This document shows, in pieces, positions 44,422 to 52,885 of a stretch of DNA of 64,000 nt. Below the pieces are notes generated by a model that was not told the origin of the DNA, did no database searches, and was given only the letters and a program-made list of their open reading frames with translations. A program made the translations under genes and the position numbers. The first letter of the stretch is position 1. Every line of letters begins with the position of its first letter. Source of the stretch: Paenibacillus azoreducens (GTDB taxonomy: Bacteria > Bacillota > Bacilli > Paenibacillales > Paenibacillaceae); assembly GCF_021654775.1 (NCBI RefSeq), contig NZ_AP025343.1:1364001-1428000 (forward strand). Reading direction: 5' to 3'.

Positions 44422-44531
44422 TAAACTATAAAACAGCCATAAACAAGCAGGCCGAGTGAGGGAGTAAATACAACCCAAACTCGACCATGTTCATTACAAA
44501 GCAACCCTATAAAATCATGCACAGACTCCTC

Positions 44532-45473
44532 TTATCTAGAAATAATAGTGCCTGCTTTTTCTTCTAATGCCTCATACACCCTCTCTAAAGAAGTAATAAT
44601 TGCTTTCCGCTCTCCATTTCCACGAACAAAATGAATGGCTGCTTCAATTTTTGGAAGCATGCTTCCTGCTGCAAACTGTTGTTCTTTGATATATTCCTCT
44701 AATTCATCAGCGGTTACAAACTCCAGTTTCTTTTGATTGGGCTGATTAAAATTCACATACACAAAATCAACTGCAGTTAAAATCACAAGTATATCGGCAC
44801 CCACTAATTCAGCCAATTTTTGAGCAGCGAAGTCCTTATCAATAACCGCTTCAATTCCTATGAGTCCTTCTTCGGAATGAATGACCGGAATTCCACCGCC
44901 TCCGACAGCAATCACGATATCGCCTTGTTCTACCAAGGAATTGATCACCCTATGTTCATGAATGCTCACAGGTATCGGTGATGGTACAACGCGTCTCCAT
45001 CCTCTTCCCGCATCTTCCTTGAATACCGCCTTTGTTTCATTCATTAATTTTCTCGCTTCGTCCTCTGCATAAAAAGGTCCTATTGGCTTGGTGGGATTAT
45101 TAAATGCTTCATCTTTTTCATCGACGACAACACGTGTAACAACGGTTACGACTTCTTTATTTATATTGTGTTTTTTCAATGCTTTTTCGATCGCATTTTC
45201 TATCCAATACCCGATCATTCCTTGACTCATCGCGCCACAGGTATCTAGTGGCATTGCGGGGGTTTTTTCCGATTCTGCTACTTTTTGCTGAAGAAGAATG
45301 TTTCCTACCTGCGGACCATTTCCATGGACAATGACTATATCGATATTCTTTTCTATTATTTTAACAAGTTGCTCTGCTGTTTTTTCCAATGCTTCTTGCT
45401 GTGCCTTGGCAGTGGCGTCGCCGGTTTGTATCGCGTTGCCGCCAAGCGCAATTACGATTTTTCCTCGTGTCAT
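44532..45473 (-). CDS. arcC: Carbamate kinase
   Basis: 313 residues from ATG 45473 after GGAGGTTTGCCGT. Motifs are [12 protein letters not shown] at the N-terminus, [11 protein letters not shown] near 49, AVGGGGIPV near 207 and the C-terminal [13 protein letters not shown] near 268, all typical of carbamate kinase. It makes ATP from carbamoyl phosphate and ADP, the last step of the arginine deiminase pathway. It lies 42 bases after arcD in the same orientation. Confidence 0.95.
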   Translation of the reverse strand: MTRGKIVIALGGNAIQTGDATAKAQQEALEKTAEQLVKIIEKNIDIVIVHGNGPQVGNILLQQKVAESEKTPAMPLDTCGAMSQGMIGYWIENAIEKALKKHNINKEVVTVVTRVVVDEKDEAFNNPTKPIGPFYAEDEARKLMNETKAVFKEDAGRGWRRVVPSPIPVSIHEHRVINSLVEQGDIVIAVGGGGIPVIHSEEGLIGIEAVIDKDFAAQKLAELVGADILVILTAVDFVYVNFNQPNQKKLEFVTADELEEYIKEQQFAAGSMLPKIEAAIHFVRGNGERKAIITSLERVYEALEEKAGTIISR

Positions 45474-45515
45474 ACGGCAAACCTCCAATAGATTCTTTTT
45501 TCATCTCATCCAACT

Positions 45516-46931
45516 TTAAATTGTAATTCTCCCTGTAATTAATCCGAAAATTGCGAATAATGCGAAGGTAGCAATAGCAATAGATAACACCAGTTCCGGC
45601 CGAGTAAATATTTTTTTGATCGAATGTTGTTTTTGCAGATTAATGTAGATGATGATTCCTGGCGCATATAAGGTCATTGTTAACAAGAGGTAGTTTAATC
45701 CGGCAGCAAAAATCAACCAAATACCATAAATACTTGCAATGATACCGATGATCATATTTCTGGTTCGGTCTTTGTCTTGAGATTGCAAGCTATGCTTGAA
45801 TTGATAAAACGCTGAAAACGCATAAGGAATTAAAATTGCCGAGGATGCGAGAGAATACGCAAAATGATATGCTTGATCGGAAATAATGAAGGTTAATAGG
45901 AAAATCTGAATTAGACAATTCGTAATCCATAATGAATGGCTCGGAGCTTTGTTCTTATTCTCTTTTGCGAACCACTTTGGAAATACACCATCTTTAGCAG
46001 CCAGATAAGGAATTTCAGATGCTAACAACGACCATCCGAGCCAAGCGCCCAATACAGAAATGACTAAGCCTAAATTAATAAATGCAGCTCCCCATTTACC
46101 AACAACACTTTCAAATAAATACGCCATAGCCGGATTTTTCAAGTCAGCAACATCTGCTTGCTGCATAATTCCAAGAGATAGTAACGAAATCAATATATAA
46201 ATGATCAGTGTTCCGGTTAATCCGATAACGGTTGCTTTCCCGACATCGCTTCTATTTTTTGCACGGCTGGATAAGACAACCGCTCCCTCAACGCCAATAA
46301 ATACCCATAGAGTGACAAGCATTGTACTTTTAACTTGACTTCCGATGTCTGCCCAAGAGAAGGAACCGCCTTGCCCCCAGAACCCGTCTATGAATATATC
46401 GATATGAAAAGCACAAATTCCTACAATAATAAAGACAAACACAGGTACCAGCTTCGCAATAGTTGTGACAAGATTCACAAGCGCTGCCGATTGTACACCT
46501 CGTAGGATTAGCATATGGACACACCAGAGCATGATACTCGCACCAATAATAGACGCTATGTTTTGACCTCCATCAAAAATGGGGAAAAAATAACCTAGCG
46601 AACTAAATAATAGAGTCGCGTAAGCCACATTGCCGAGCCAAGCGGATAGCCAGTATCCCCACGCGCTGTTAAAGCCCATAAAGTTACCGAATCCAGCTTT
46701 TGCATAACTGAAAATACCACCATCTAGATCCGGTCTTTTTTCAGTTAAATTCTGAAAGGATAATCCAAGTGCAATCATGCCGATGCCTGTTATAATCCAC
46801 CCGATAATAATAGCTCCAGCGCCGGCTTCTTTTGCCATATCACTTGCCAGGTTAAATGCCCCGCCACCTATCATCGAACCTACCACAAGAGACGTTAAGG
46901 TAAGCAGCCCTAATTTCTTTTCTTCACCCAT
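45516..46931 (-). CDS. arcD: Arginine:ornithine antiporter
   Basis: 471 residues with about twelve membrane segments, APC superfamily. The N-terminal LTSLVVGSMIGGGAFNLASD carries the G-S/M-I-G-G-G substrate motif of the ArcD group. GGIFSYAKAGFGNFMGFNSA near residue 77 fits basic amino-acid antiporters. It exchanges external arginine for ornithine without energy cost. The start is preceded by AGGAAGAGGTGAG. It lies between arcB and arcC, as in related arc operons. Confidence 0.92.
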   Translation of the reverse strand: MGEEKKLGLLTLTSLVVGSMIGGGAFNLASDMAKEAGAGAIIIGWIITGIGMIALGLSFQNLTEKRPDLDGGIFSYAKAGFGNFMGFNSAWGYWLSAWLGNVAYATLLFSSLGYFFPIFDGGQNIASIIGASIMLWCVHMLILRGVQSAALVNLVTTIAKLVPVFVFIIVGICAFHIDIFIDGFWGQGGSFSWADIGSQVKSTMLVTLWVFIGVEGAVVLSSRAKNRSDVGKATVIGLTGTLIIYILISLLSLGIMQQADVADLKNPAMAYLFESVVGKWGAAFINLGLVISVLGAWLGWSLLASEIPYLAAKDGVFPKWFAKENKNKAPSHSLWITNCLIQIFLLTFIISDQAYHFAYSLASSAILIPYAFSAFYQFKHSLQSQDKDRTRNMIIGIIASIYGIWLIFAAGLNYLLLTMTLYAPGIIIYINLQKQHSIKKIFTRPELVLSIAIATFALFAIFGLITGRITI

Positions 46932-47027
46932 TACACACTCACCTCTTCCTAAATTGCATTAAAAACAACAATAATAGTGAATGAACGTATTAAGGAGAGA
47001 GGGGAAGAAGGAAAACGAATTCCTTCT

Positions 47028-48026
47028 TCACTCCATATTTCCCAAAGTAGCTGCTATAACCGCCTTAATGGTATGCATTCTATTTTCAGCTTGATCGAAT
47101 ACTTTAGAATGTTTGCTGAGGAATACCTCATCGGTTACTTCCATTTCCTTCAATCCATGTTTTTCATGCATTTCTCGTCCATACGCTGTTTCGAGATCAT
47201 GAAAGGCAGGTAGACAATGTAGAAAGATGACGTTGTCATTTCCTGTTGCTTTTATCATTTGCATATTTACTTGGTAAGGCGAGAGCAGTTCAATGCGTTC
47301 CGCAAATTTATCTTCTTCCCCCATGGATACCCAGACATCCGTGTAGATGACATCCGCACCTGCAACTGCCTCTTCAACAGAGCTTGTGATCATGATCCGG
47401 TCGCTATATTTTTTGGCTGTATCGACAACTTCTTGTGCCGGCCATAATGATGCCGGTGCACAAATCCGAACTTCCATTCCGGCGATTGAACCGCCAACTA
47501 ATAGACTATTAGCAACATTGTTTCGTCCATCGCCCACATAAACGAGCTTCACATCTTTCAAGTGCCCAACATGCTCTTTAATCGTTAGCAAATCTGCGAG
47601 CGTTTGTGTTGGGTGCCACAGATCGGTTAAACCGTTCCATACAGGAACACCAGAATGTTCAGCCAAGGATTCTACCGTTTTATGGGAAAAACCACGGAAC
47701 TCAATTCCGTCGAACATACGGCCCAGCACTTTTGCTGTATCTTCCACAGATTCTTTTTTACCGAGCTGAATATCGCCTTTTCCTAAATACTCAGGATGCG
47801 CGCCTAAATCTGTGCAAGCGACTGTAAATGCACACCGTGTACGAGTCGAAGTTTTTTCAAATAGGAGCGCGATATTTTTCCCTTCCAAATAACGATGGGG
47901 AATGCCGCTATTCTTTTTCGCTTTTAAATCTGCTGCCAAATCAAGAAAATATAACATTTCTTCTTCTGTGAAATCCTTCTCTGCAAGAAAACTTCTCCCT
48001 TTTAAGCTTGCATTACTCATTTTCAT
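47028..48026 (-). CDS. arcB: Catabolic ornithine carbamoyltransferase
   Basis: 332 residues. The carbamoyl-phosphate site [12 protein letters not shown] lies near residue 55, with the ornithine-site HCLPAFHD near 271 and the DVWVSMGEE loop near 229. In this operon it phosphorolyses citrulline to ornithine and carbamoyl phosphate. It is separated from arcA by 466 bp that consist largely of six palindromic repeats. The start lies after AGGGATCAAC. Confidence 0.95.
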   Translation of the reverse strand: MKMSNASLKGRSFLAEKDFTEEEMLYFLDLAADLKAKKNSGIPHRYLEGKNIALLFEKTSTRTRCAFTVACTDLGAHPEYLGKGDIQLGKKESVEDTAKVLGRMFDGIEFRGFSHKTVESLAEHSGVPVWNGLTDLWHPTQTLADLLTIKEHVGHLKDVKLVYVGDGRNNVANSLLVGGSIAGMEVRICAPASLWPAQEVVDTAKKYSDRIMITSSVEEAVAGADVIYTDVWVSMGEEDKFAERIELLSPYQVNMQMIKATGNDNVIFLHCLPAFHDLETAYGREMHEKHGLKEMEVTDEVFLSKHSKVFDQAENRMHTIKAVIAATLGNME

Positions 48027-48071
48027 GTTGATCCCTGCTTTCTTGTGATATTATTTTCCGGGATTATATAG

Positions 48072-48488
48072 TTTCCGGGGTCCCCGCAAAGTAATCGGAA
48101 TAAGCTTCGAAAGCTACGCGTCACTTTGTGGGGGTATAGTTTCCGGGGTCCCCGCAAAGTAATCGGAATAAACTTCGAAGGCCCCGCGTCACTTTGTGGG
48201 GTTATATATAGTTTCCGGGTTCCCCGCAAAGTAATCGGATAAGCTTCGAGGGCTACGCGTCACTTTGTGTGATTATATAGTTTCCGGGGTCCCCGCAAAG
48301 TAATCGGAATAAACTTCGAAGGCCGCGCGTCACTTTGTGGGGTTATATATAGTTTCCGGGTTCCCCGCAAAGTAATCGGAATAAACTTCGAAGGCCGCGC
48401 GTCACTTTGTGGGGTTATATATATTTTCCGGGGTCCCCGCAAAGTAATCGGAATAAGCTTCGAAGGCTACGCGTCACTTTGTGGGGTA
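48072..48488. repeat. Six head-to-tail copies of palindromic repeat family 1
   Basis: TCCCCGCAAAGT begins copies at 48081, 48149, 48221, 48290, 48362 and 48434 (spacing 68-72 bp). Each contains AATCGGAATAA, a TTCGAAGGC core, CGCGTCACTTTGTGGGG and the linker TATATAGTTTCCGGG. Each copy can fold into an 11-bp hairpin in either RNA strand. They occupy nearly the whole arcA-arcB gap. Confidence 0.93.
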
Positions 48489-48492
48489 TTCT

Positions 48493-49728
48493 TTAGATGT
48501 CTTTTCGAACGATTGGCATACTCATGCAGCGTGGACCCCCGCGGCCACGGGATAATTCCGAGCTCAACACCTCTATTACCTCGATGCCGTGTTCGCGTAA
48601 TAGAGCATTGGAAACATAGTTGCGGTCATAGGTAACAACGACTCCTGGTGCAATGGCCAACGTATTAGAGCCGTCATTCCATTGTTCGCGAGCAGAGGCG
48701 ATTGCATCTCCTCCTCCGCAAGGAATCAGAACCAAATCCTTCAGGCCGAGTACCTCTTTAAGAGATTCCATTAAAGAAGTTCGATGGGAAATCTTAAGCG
48801 TTTCTTCATCCGGACCTTTTTCCAAAATATAAATATTCATATTTCCTTGTGGCCCTTGGATCGCTGGATGGATGGTGAATTTATCATAATCAACCATTGT
48901 AAATACGGTGTCCAGATGCATAAATGCCCGGCATTTTGGAATTTCTATGGCCAATACTTTCTTGAATGACGCGTCTGGATTTTTAAACAGATTCAAAGCT
49001 AAACGTTCAATAGCTTTCGCTGAAGTCCGGGCAGATACCCCGATGGCAATGGTCTCTTCATTCAAAATCAGCTCGTCGCCGCCTTCGATTGGGAATTTAT
49101 AATTACGATCCAGCCATACAGGCACATGATGAGTTGCAAATCTTGGGTGATATTTGATGATATATTCCATGAACAATGATTCGCGTCTTCTTGCCGGCTC
49201 TCTCATTTTATTGATCGTCAGTCCATCTCCAATCACGGCTGCAGGATCGCGGGTAAAATATAAATTGGGCATTGGATCCAAATAGAACGGATAATGATCT
49301 TCCATAAATTCATATAGTTGCGCTTTCTTGCTCGTTTCAATTTCGTTTTTTCGTACACCGCCCATTATTTTTTGAATGAGATCTTCATTTGAAAAGGAAA
49401 GCAAATAGTCTTTTAAAGTTTGATGCGAAACATTTCCTTCGGTCTTTCCTTCTTCCAAAATGCGACAAACAAATTCTTCTTTAATGTTTTTATCCACCAG
49501 CGCCTCAGATGCCAGTTTTTCTAAATAAAGAACTTCAATCCCGCGATTGCGTAAGGTTTGTGCGAAATAATCATGTTCTTGTTGAATAACAGGCAGGTAG
49601 GGGATGTCGTCAAAGAGTAATTGCTGCAGATAATCCGGCGTTAAGTTTTCCAATTCAAAACCTGGACGTTTTAACAGGACCGTTTGTAATTCACCAATTT
49701 CCGAAGTAACATGTAGCGGATGTTTCAT
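48493..49728 (-). CDS. arcA: Arginine deiminase
   Basis: 411 residues. Catalytic-site blocks are [20 protein letters not shown] near residue 152, the [11 protein letters not shown] block near 212, [10 protein letters not shown] near 271 and the C-terminal [12 protein letters not shown] with the nucleophilic Cys near 401. It hydrolyses arginine to citrulline and ammonia, the first step of the pathway. The GGGAGGT site precedes the ATG at good spacing. It is transcribed first of the arc genes; the promoter region upstream carries a Crp/Fnr-type site. Confidence 0.95.
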   Translation of the reverse strand: MKHPLHVTSEIGELQTVLLKRPGFELENLTPDYLQQLLFDDIPYLPVIQQEHDYFAQTLRNRGIEVLYLEKLASEALVDKNIKEEFVCRILEEGKTEGNVSHQTLKDYLLSFSNEDLIQKIMGGVRKNEIETSKKAQLYEFMEDHYPFYLDPMPNLYFTRDPAAVIGDGLTINKMREPARRRESLFMEYIIKYHPRFATHHVPVWLDRNYKFPIEGGDELILNEETIAIGVSARTSAKAIERLALNLFKNPDASFKKVLAIEIPKCRAFMHLDTVFTMVDYDKFTIHPAIQGPQGNMNIYILEKGPDEETLKISHRTSLMESLKEVLGLKDLVLIPCGGGDAIASAREQWNDGSNTLAIAPGVVVTYDRNYVSNALLREHGIEVIEVLSSELSRGRGGPRCMSMPIVRKDI

Positions 49729-49752
49729 TTTTTGTACCTCCCTTTTTTGATG

Positions 49753-49816
49753 TTAGATTTATAAGTTTTTTGGGGTCCCCGCAAGCACCGAAGCATAGGT
49801 CCACTTTGTGGGGGGA
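49753..49816. repeat. Shortened copy of palindromic repeat family 1
   Basis: TAGATTTATAAGTTTTTTGG precedes a hairpin CCCCGCAAG...CACTTTGTGGGG. About 17 bases of the first arm and loop are missing relative to 103-197. It lies in the arcA 5' leader. Confidence 0.7.
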
Positions 49817-49839
49817 GTTAGTTTGGTGCTTACAAATAC

Positions 49840-49845
49840 ATCATA
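49840..49845 (-). promoter_or_regulatory. Possible -10 element of arcA
   Basis: TATGAT on the minus strand. No good -35 is seen, which is usual for an activator-dependent promoter. The Crp-type palindrome is centred about 62-65 bp upstream of the implied start point. Confidence 0.4.
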
Positions 49846-49889
49846 AGGGGACTGTGCTTTCGACATTATGGAAACGCTAACAATAGGAA

Positions 49890-49905
49890 CGTGAAATATT
49901 TCACG
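49890..49905. promoter_or_regulatory. Crp/Fnr-type operator upstream of arcA
   Basis: CGTGAAATATTTCACG is a perfect 16-bp palindrome of the GTGA-N6-TCAC type, the class bound by Crp/Fnr proteins. It is the probable binding site of the ArcR-like protein or of Fnr. Confidence 0.7.
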
Positions 49906-50018
49906 ATTTTTTTCAAGAAATCAAATTAGATTGTATGTTTATGAAGTGTTTATGTGGTTACTGTGCTGAACCTATTTCATTTTGCGTATATATGGTGAAT
50001 ATTTGAGGAATTGAGACA

Positions 50019-50113
50019 TAAAATAACCCCACAAAGTGGAGCCTATGCTTCGATGCTTATTCCAAATACTTTGCGGGGACCCCCAAAAAAACTTATAAAT
50101 TCTATACTGCTAA
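50019..50113. repeat. Palindromic repeat family 1, inverted 95-bp copy
   Basis: Identical to the complement of 103-197 over all 95 bases, including the T7-G5 run. Confidence 0.9.
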
Positions 50114-50229
50114 GAAAAACGCCTATCGACGTATTTTCATAGAAGACAGACCGCGCTTAGAGATAGTTTTTCTTGCGATTATAGAATTGTTCAGCGTAGC
50201 AAGAAAATTTATAAATTCTATAATCTTAA
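50114..50229. repeat. Palindromic repeat family 3, inverted unit
   Basis: Read on the minus strand it has the TATAGAATTTATAAATTTTC hairpin, CGCAAGAAAAAC, GCGGTCTGTCTTCTATGAAA and CGATAGGCGTTTTTCTTAG, matching the units at 44085-44421. It directly abuts a family 1 copy. Confidence 0.8.
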
Positions 50230-50269
50230 AAAAAGCATCTTCCGGAGCGATAAACGCTACGAAAGATGC
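50228..50269 (-). terminator. Rho-independent terminator of argR
   Basis: On the minus strand, GCATCTTTCGTAGCG pairs with CGCTCCGGAAGATGC (two mismatches), followed by seven T. It separates argR transcription from the arcA promoter. Confidence 0.8.
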
Positions 50270-50299
50270 ATGATCTGTTACGATGGGCATGATCTGTGA

Positions 50300-50749
50300 T
50301 TAAAAAGGCAAATTCAGTTTTTCCTCTAACAACTTTCTGTCTGATATTGTCCGGGATATGACAAGGCATGTATCATTTCCGCATATACATCCTATTTTTT
50401 CTTCCCAATCCAAATCATCCAATATAGCCCCAATGACGTGTGCATTACCGGGCAGTGTTTTAATAACCGTTAATTGATCTACATAGTCAATCTTAATGAC
50501 TACTTCTTTTAACATCTTTTTTAATCTCAAATCCGTTTGAAAAGGTTTTTCTGAGGAGCTTTTATATATCATTAATCCTTGTGGGGAAGCTGCTCTTATT
50601 AAATTCAGCTCACGAATATCCCGTGAAACCGTAGCTTGAGTTACTATGACATCTCGTTCCGCCAACAACTCTACTAATTTCTCCTGTGTATCTATCTTAT
50701 GTTCTTTTACCAATTCCCGAATCAACCGTTGCCTTTTTTCCTTTTTCAT
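50300..50749 (-). CDS. argR: Arginine repressor / arc activator (ArgR/AhrC family)
   Basis: 149 residues from ATG 50749, preceded by AAAGGGGTG; GTG three codons upstream overlaps that site. The N-terminal winged helix carries TQATVSRDIRELNLIR near residue 37, the family signature. The C-terminal oligomerisation and arginine-binding domain has PGNAHVIGAILDDLDWEEKI near 105 and CGNDTCLVI. It senses arginine as a hexamer and represses synthesis genes while activating catabolic ones. Its place before arcA points to local control of the deiminase operon; the housekeeping ArgR may be elsewhere. Confidence 0.93.
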   Translation of the reverse strand: MKKEKRQRLIRELVKEHKIDTQEKLVELLAERDVIVTQATVSRDIRELNLIRAASPQGLMIYKSSSEKPFQTDLRLKKMLKEVVIKIDYVDQLTVIKTLPGNAHVIGAILDDLDWEEKIGCICGNDTCLVISRTISDRKLLEEKLNLPF

Positions 50750-50828
50750 AAAAGACACCCCTTTATATTATATCTGTAATAAACCTTTCTTGTTCACTAC
50801 AAAAGTCATAGATAACCGAGAAATAAAA

Positions 50829-50864
50829 AAAGGTGACCCCCGTACAATACAGGAATCATCCTTT
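50829..50864 (-). terminator. Probable terminator of the molybdate-locus regulator gene
   Basis: On the minus strand, AAAGGATGATTCC pairs imperfectly with GGGGGTCACCTTT, followed by a T run (50825-50831 as A on the plus strand). Confidence 0.45.
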
Positions 50865-50888
50865 CGGTAACATAAACAGATTTTTGCT

Positions 50889-51839
50889 TCAAGTCTCGAA
50901 GAGAACTTCTCCCGTCCGGGACAAATCGTAACCGGCGATCATTTGCAGCTCCCTCCGGAATTCCTCCGACCGCAAAATATCCAGCAAAGCTTGAATCCAC
51001 GGTATATTATCCGCCGTCTTCAGCATCACCAGGTCGTAGCGTTCCTCGATCAGCGGGATAAAGTCCAGCTGACCGACGATCGCCGCGGCCTTTTCGATGC
51101 CTACGCCAACATCGGCTTCACCGGAAGCGACCTTGGCGGCAACCCCGATATGATTCGTTTGCTCCAGCTCATATCCTGCAAGCTGCCGAGGGCTTATGCC
51201 ATGCAGGCGAAGCTGCTCGTCGAGCAGTATGCGGGCGCCGGAGCCTTTCTCGCGGTTCATGAGGCGAAGCCCGGGATGGCTCAGGTCCTGCCAACCGGCG
51301 AGCCCGAGCGGATTTCCCTTTTGCACGTAAAACCCGGCCTGCCTCGATAACAGATTCACGACCATATAGGATGAACCGACCAAAAGCTTGCGGATATATG
51401 GAATGTTGTATTCACCCGTATCACCGTCAAGCAGATGGGTACTCACGATGTCCGATTCGCCGCGGTACATGGAGATCAGGCTGTCCAGGCTGCCTACATA
51501 TGCCCGCAGAGGCCGGATGCCGGAGATGTTTTTTTCCATATGCTTAACCAAAATATCCAGGCCGATATCTTGTCCCGTAACGACGATGGGGCGTATGCCG
51601 TTTACCGATGCAGCGGAGTGCTGCAGCGGGCGGTCCGCAGCCGGAGCAGGTTGGGAAGATGGCTTGATTCCTTTGGCCCGCTGTTTGTAGGCTTCCAAAT
51701 CGGCCGCATCCACGCGCATTTGTTTGCCGACTCTGTAGGAGGGCAGCTCGCCTTTTTTGATCAGGTCGTAGACAGTGAGCTTGGATATTTTAAGCATCTT
51801 GGCAATTTCTTCGGTGGTATAGGATATATCGCTAGACAC
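50889..51839 (-). CDS. Excisionase-type HTH plus PBP-like domain regulator of the molybdate locus
   Basis: 316 residues from GTG 51839, set six bases after AAGGAGG; an ATG two codons upstream is part of that site. An N-terminal excisionase/MerR-like helix-turn-helix (YTTEEIAKMLKISKLTVYDL, about 6-25) is followed by a periplasmic-binding-protein-like domain (about 85-310) with GLDILVKHMEKN and RGESDIVSTHLLDGDTGEYN. The layout matches B. subtilis YvgK, which lies beside modA and modB. It is divergent from modA and probably senses molybdate or tungstate and binds the 10-bp repeats at 51971-52000. Confidence 0.82.
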   Translation of the reverse strand: MSSDISYTTEEIAKMLKISKLTVYDLIKKGELPSYRVGKQMRVDAADLEAYKQRAKGIKPSSQPAPAADRPLQHSAASVNGIRPIVVTGQDIGLDILVKHMEKNISGIRPLRAYVGSLDSLISMYRGESDIVSTHLLDGDTGEYNIPYIRKLLVGSSYMVVNLLSRQAGFYVQKGNPLGLAGWQDLSHPGLRLMNREKGSGARILLDEQLRLHGISPRQLAGYELEQTNHIGVAAKVASGEADVGVGIEKAAAIVGQLDFIPLIEERYDLVMLKTADNIPWIQALLDILRSEEFRRELQMIAGYDLSRTGEVLFET

Positions 51840-51934
51840 GGACATCCTCCTTATCAAAAACAAATACATTCGAACGTTTCATTCTTGCTACCTTGTATTG
51901 TAACATAATCGACTCATAAAGTTTTTTTAGCGGG

Positions 51935-51964
51935 TTTACAATTCAAATGATAGGCAGGTATAAT
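51935..51964 (+). promoter_or_regulatory. modA promoter
   Basis: TTTACA (51935-51940) and TATAAT (51959-51964) with an 18-bp spacer. Confidence 0.65.
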
Positions 51965-51970
51965 TTGTGT

Positions 51971-52000
51971 TAATTATAACTAATTATATCTAAATATAAC
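51971..52000. promoter_or_regulatory. Three consecutive 10-bp repeats, candidate operator of the modAB operon
   Basis: TAATTATAAC, TAATTATATC and TAAATATAAC follow each other without a gap, differing at one or two positions. They begin about six bases after the -10 hexamer and end just before the ribosome-binding site, so protein bound here would block transcription. Confidence 0.7.
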
Positions 52001-52015
52001 TTTGGGGGTTAAAAA

Positions 52016-52870
52016 ATGTACGCTAAGATAAAAACTAATGCTGTTTTATGTTTTTTGTTAGCGATGATGCTGGTTCTGGCAGCTTGCGGAAATCAAACGG
52101 AAACGAAAACCGATGCGAGCGCGAATAACGCGGCTGGTTCCGATAAGACAGCATCGGCCAACGCAACAGCGGACAAAGTAGGGCTTACGATCTCTGCGGC
52201 GGCCAGCATGACCGATGCGTTGAATGAGATTAAGCAAACATATGAAACTGAACATCCCAACATAGAATTAAGCTTTAATTTTGGCGGTTCCGGTGCGCTG
52301 CAGAAGCAAATTGAACAAGGAGCGCCGGCGGACCTGTTCCTTTCGGCCGCAGTCAAAAACATGAAACCGCTCGTTGAGCAAAAGCTGATTGAAGAGGGCA
52401 AAGAAAAGACACTGCTGAAAAATGAACTGGTAGCGATCGTGCCTGCGGATACTCAAGCTTCTATTGCGGCTATGGATGATCTGAACAAAGCGGAAGTGAA
52501 AAAAGTGGCAATCGGTATTCCGGAAAGCGTGCCTGCAGGCAACTACGCCAAAGAGGCGCTTACAAATTCGAAGCTTTGGGAACCTCTCCAGCCTAAAATG
52601 GTCCAAGCCAAAGACGTGCGGCAAGTGCTGCAATACGTGGAAACGGGGAATGCCGACGCCGGGTTTGTTTATAAAACGGATGCGCTAACTTCGTCAAAAG
52701 CCAAAATCGCGTTTACGGTCGATCCAGCTTCTTATTCGCCGGTTGAATATCCGATCGGGATCGTCAAGGCGACGAAACATGCCCAAGAAGCCGAAGACTT
52801 TTATAATTATTTGCAATCGAAAGCATCGCTGGATGTATTCATCAAATACGGATTTTCCGTCCCTGAGTAA
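52016..52870 (+). CDS. modA: Molybdate-binding lipoprotein
   Basis: 284 residues. The signal peptide has a lipobox VLAAC near residue 24. The ModA fold begins at LTISAAASMTDALNEI near 59, with the typical FNFGGSGALQKQIEQGAPAD (about 86-105) that binds the oxyanion through Ser residues and main-chain amides. The C-terminal GNADAGFVYKTDAL block near 210 is also typical. It captures molybdate or tungstate outside the cell for the permease 15 bases downstream. The start follows GGGGG at normal spacing. Confidence 0.93.
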   Translation: MYAKIKTNAVLCFLLAMMLVLAACGNQTETKTDASANNAAGSDKTASANATADKVGLTISAAASMTDALNEIKQTYETEHPNIELSFNFGGSGALQKQIEQGAPADLFLSAAVKNMKPLVEQKLIEEGKEKTLLKNELVAIVPADTQASIAAMDDLNKAEVKKVAIGIPESVPAGNYAKEALTNSKLWEPLQPKMVQAKDVRQVLQYVETGNADAGFVYKTDALTSSKAKIAFTVDPASYSPVEYPIGIVKATKHAQEAEDFYNYLQSKASLDVFIKYGFSVPE

Positions 52871-52885
52871 AAAGGAAGTGTATTT

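Noticed and set aside
48072..48488. Coding repeats on the minus strand (short frames with RGPRKLYITPQSD-like repeats)
   Set aside because: These frames are translations of the palindromic DNA repeats, have no start sites, and the hairpin symmetry explains the pattern better.
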